From NCBI RefSeq assembly GCF_004570345.1, contig NZ_SPQM01000177.1:1-8080 (forward strand): DNA of 8,080 nt. Direction: 5' to 3'. The notes under the pieces are model-generated. The model did no database searches. It had not been told where the DNA came from and saw only the letters and a program-made list of their open reading frames with translations. This DNA comes from Blastococcus sp. CT_GayMR20. GTDB taxonomy: Bacteria; Actinomycetota; Actinomycetes; Mycobacteriales; Geodermatophilaceae. Position 1 is the first letter of the stretch. The number at the start of each line of letters is the position of its first letter. Shown here piece by piece: positions 7,030-8,080 of this stretch. The position numbers and the translations under genes were made by a program.

Positions 7030-8080
7030 ATGAACCCGTCCGGGAGCGTGTGGGGGCTGCCCTGCCCGGTCTGCGGCCGTCCGACCGGCGACATCGGCGC
7101 CGGACCGTGCCCGGCCTGCGGACTGCCGGGTGCCCAGCACGCCGCGGTCGTCGTGGCCCGGATCGGTTCGACGATGACGGACCTGGCCCGCGACCGCGAG
7201 GAGTTGCTCGCCACCCTCCGGGCATCGGCCCCCTGGTCGGCCCCGGTCCCCGCCGGCGCCCCGCCACGCCCGGCCGACGTCCCTCCGGCCTGGGCGCCAC
7301 CTCCTGCCCCCGCTCCGGTCCTTTCCCCGCCGCCGGTCTCCCCACCGCCGGTGGCCGGCCCTCCTCCCCCGCCGTGGCGCCCGCCGTCCACCCGCCGGCG
7401 CATCAGCCCCCAGCAGGTGCTCCTCGGGCTCGGGGCCCTGCTCGTCGTGGCGGCCGCCATCACCTTCGTCGCGGTCGCCTGGACGCGGTTCGGTCTCGTC
7501 TTCCAGGCCGGCGTGATGCTCACGATCACGGCGCTGGCCTGCGGGGTGTCGGCATGGACCGCCCGCCGTGAGCTGCGGGCCACCGAGGAGGCCCTGGCCG
7601 CGGCGGGTGCCGCGCTGCTCATCGTGGACCTGGCGGCGGCCCGCGCACTCGGACTGTTCCGGATCGAGGAGATCCCGCTGCGGTGGTGGTGGGTGGTGTC
7701 CTGCGCCGTCGTCGTCGCCGCGGGCCTGCTCCTGGGCCGGCTCACCCGCAGCACGGCCACCTGGCCCCTGGTCGCGCTCCTGGCCGCCCAGCCCCTGCCG
7801 TTCCTCTGGCTCCCCGGCGACGTGCTCACCGGTCCGGCGGGTGTCGCCGCCGCGCTGGCCGTCTCCGCCGGGAACCTCGTCGCCGCCCGGTCCCTGCGTC
7901 GTGCGCTCGCCCCGGTCGCGCGCGTGCTGGCCGGGATCGCGGCGTCGGTCGGGACGCTCGGCGGCCTGGCGACCGCGGCCGGAGCCGACCCCGGGGACTC
8001 CTGGACGGCGACGGCGCTGCTCGCCGCCGCCGGCGCCGGAGCCGTCGTGGCATCGCGGCACTCGCGCGTTCCGGCCGGGC
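7030..8080 (+). CDS. Zinc-ribbon, proline-rich multi-pass membrane protein (3' end outside window)
   Basis: An uninterrupted frame starts at ATG 7030 and continues past the window end, with 350 codons visible. Residues 11-31 form a zinc ribbon, CPVC at 12-15 and CPAC at 27-30, with Gly after each pair. A short polar helix (about 43-65) and a proline-rich linker (about 67-120, with runs such as PPPVSPPPVAGPPPPP) follow, then RRR and a series of membrane helices. At least eight hydrophobic segments are visible, at about 129-150, 156-176, 187-205, 219-236, 243-262, 268-288, 295-314 and 325-341. Large actinobacterial proteins with a zinc ribbon and many repeated membrane helices are known, usually annotated as hypothetical; I recognise this architecture but not a function. 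No transporter or enzyme motif is seen. The amino terminus should be cytosolic. The gene diverges from the ABC-F gene. It could be several hundred residues longer than what is visible. Confidence 0.82.
   Translation, partial: MNPSGSVWGLPCPVCGRPTGDIGAGPCPACGLPGAQHAAVVVARIGSTMTDLARDREELLATLRASAPWSAPVPAGAPPRPADVPPAWAPPPAPAPVLSPPPVSPPPVAGPPPPPWRPPSTRRRISPQQVLLGLGALLVVAAAITFVAVAWTRFGLVFQAGVMLTITALACGVSAWTARRELRATEEALAAAGAALLIVDLAAARALGLFRIEEIPLRWWWVVSCAVVVAAGLLLGRLTRSTATWPLVALLAAQPLPFLWLPGDVLTGPAGVAAALAVSAGNLVAARSLRRALAPVARVLAGIAASVGTLGGLATAAGADPGDSWTATALLAAAGAGAVVASRHSRVPAG

Noticed and set aside
7264..7380. Low-complexity C-rich tract
   Set aside because: It is explained by proline codons of the linker in the zinc-ribbon membrane protein, not a separate repeat element.

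Overview
The window is typical high-GC actinobacterial chromosome: third codon positions are almost all G or C, several genes start with GTG, and genes are joined by 4-base ATGA or GTGA overlaps. Protein styles and one intergenic element remind me of Geodermatophilaceae (Blastococcus, Geodermatophilus, Modestobacter). That family assignment is an inference from memory, not a search. No tRNA, rRNA, CRISPR array, insertion sequence or phage gene was seen.

Layout: the left edge holds the 3' part of a plus-strand DUF881 envelope protein. It converges on a long minus-strand run, and the two facing genes share the palindrome CTAG (736-739) as overlapping stop codons. Read in the direction of transcription (right to left), the run is: an ABC-F ATPase (6898-5297), a 76-residue helix-turn-helix protein (5130-4900), a crotonase-fold enoyl-CoA hydratase/isomerase homologue (4903-4103), a one-polypeptide ABC exporter (4042-2141), a short leader ORF (2095-2015), a SnoaL/SgcJ-like NTF2-fold protein (2018-1554) and a two-domain sulfurtransferase (1557-736). 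From about 6899 to 7029 lies a divergent promoter region. To its right, a plus-strand gene for a zinc-ribbon, proline-rich, multi-pass membrane protein runs off the window.

The genes appear to form two or three translational units: ABC-F alone (possibly leaderless), HTH plus crotonase (stop/start overlap), and leader ORF plus SnoaL-like plus sulfurtransferase (two successive stop/start overlaps). The exporter lies between the last two and has its own strong Shine-Dalgarno. The ABC-F protein closely resembles what I remember of M. tuberculosis Rv1473, which also sits beside a small HTH gene and an echA gene, so the ABC-F/HTH/crotonase association looks conserved. The most unusual item is the leader region at 2013-2114: the same SD-plus-GTG-start module occurs twice, bracketing a 26-codon ORF whose stop overlaps the next gene's start. 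Nothing here is an obvious new defence or mobile system. The rest is ordinary core or near-core actinobacterial sequence.
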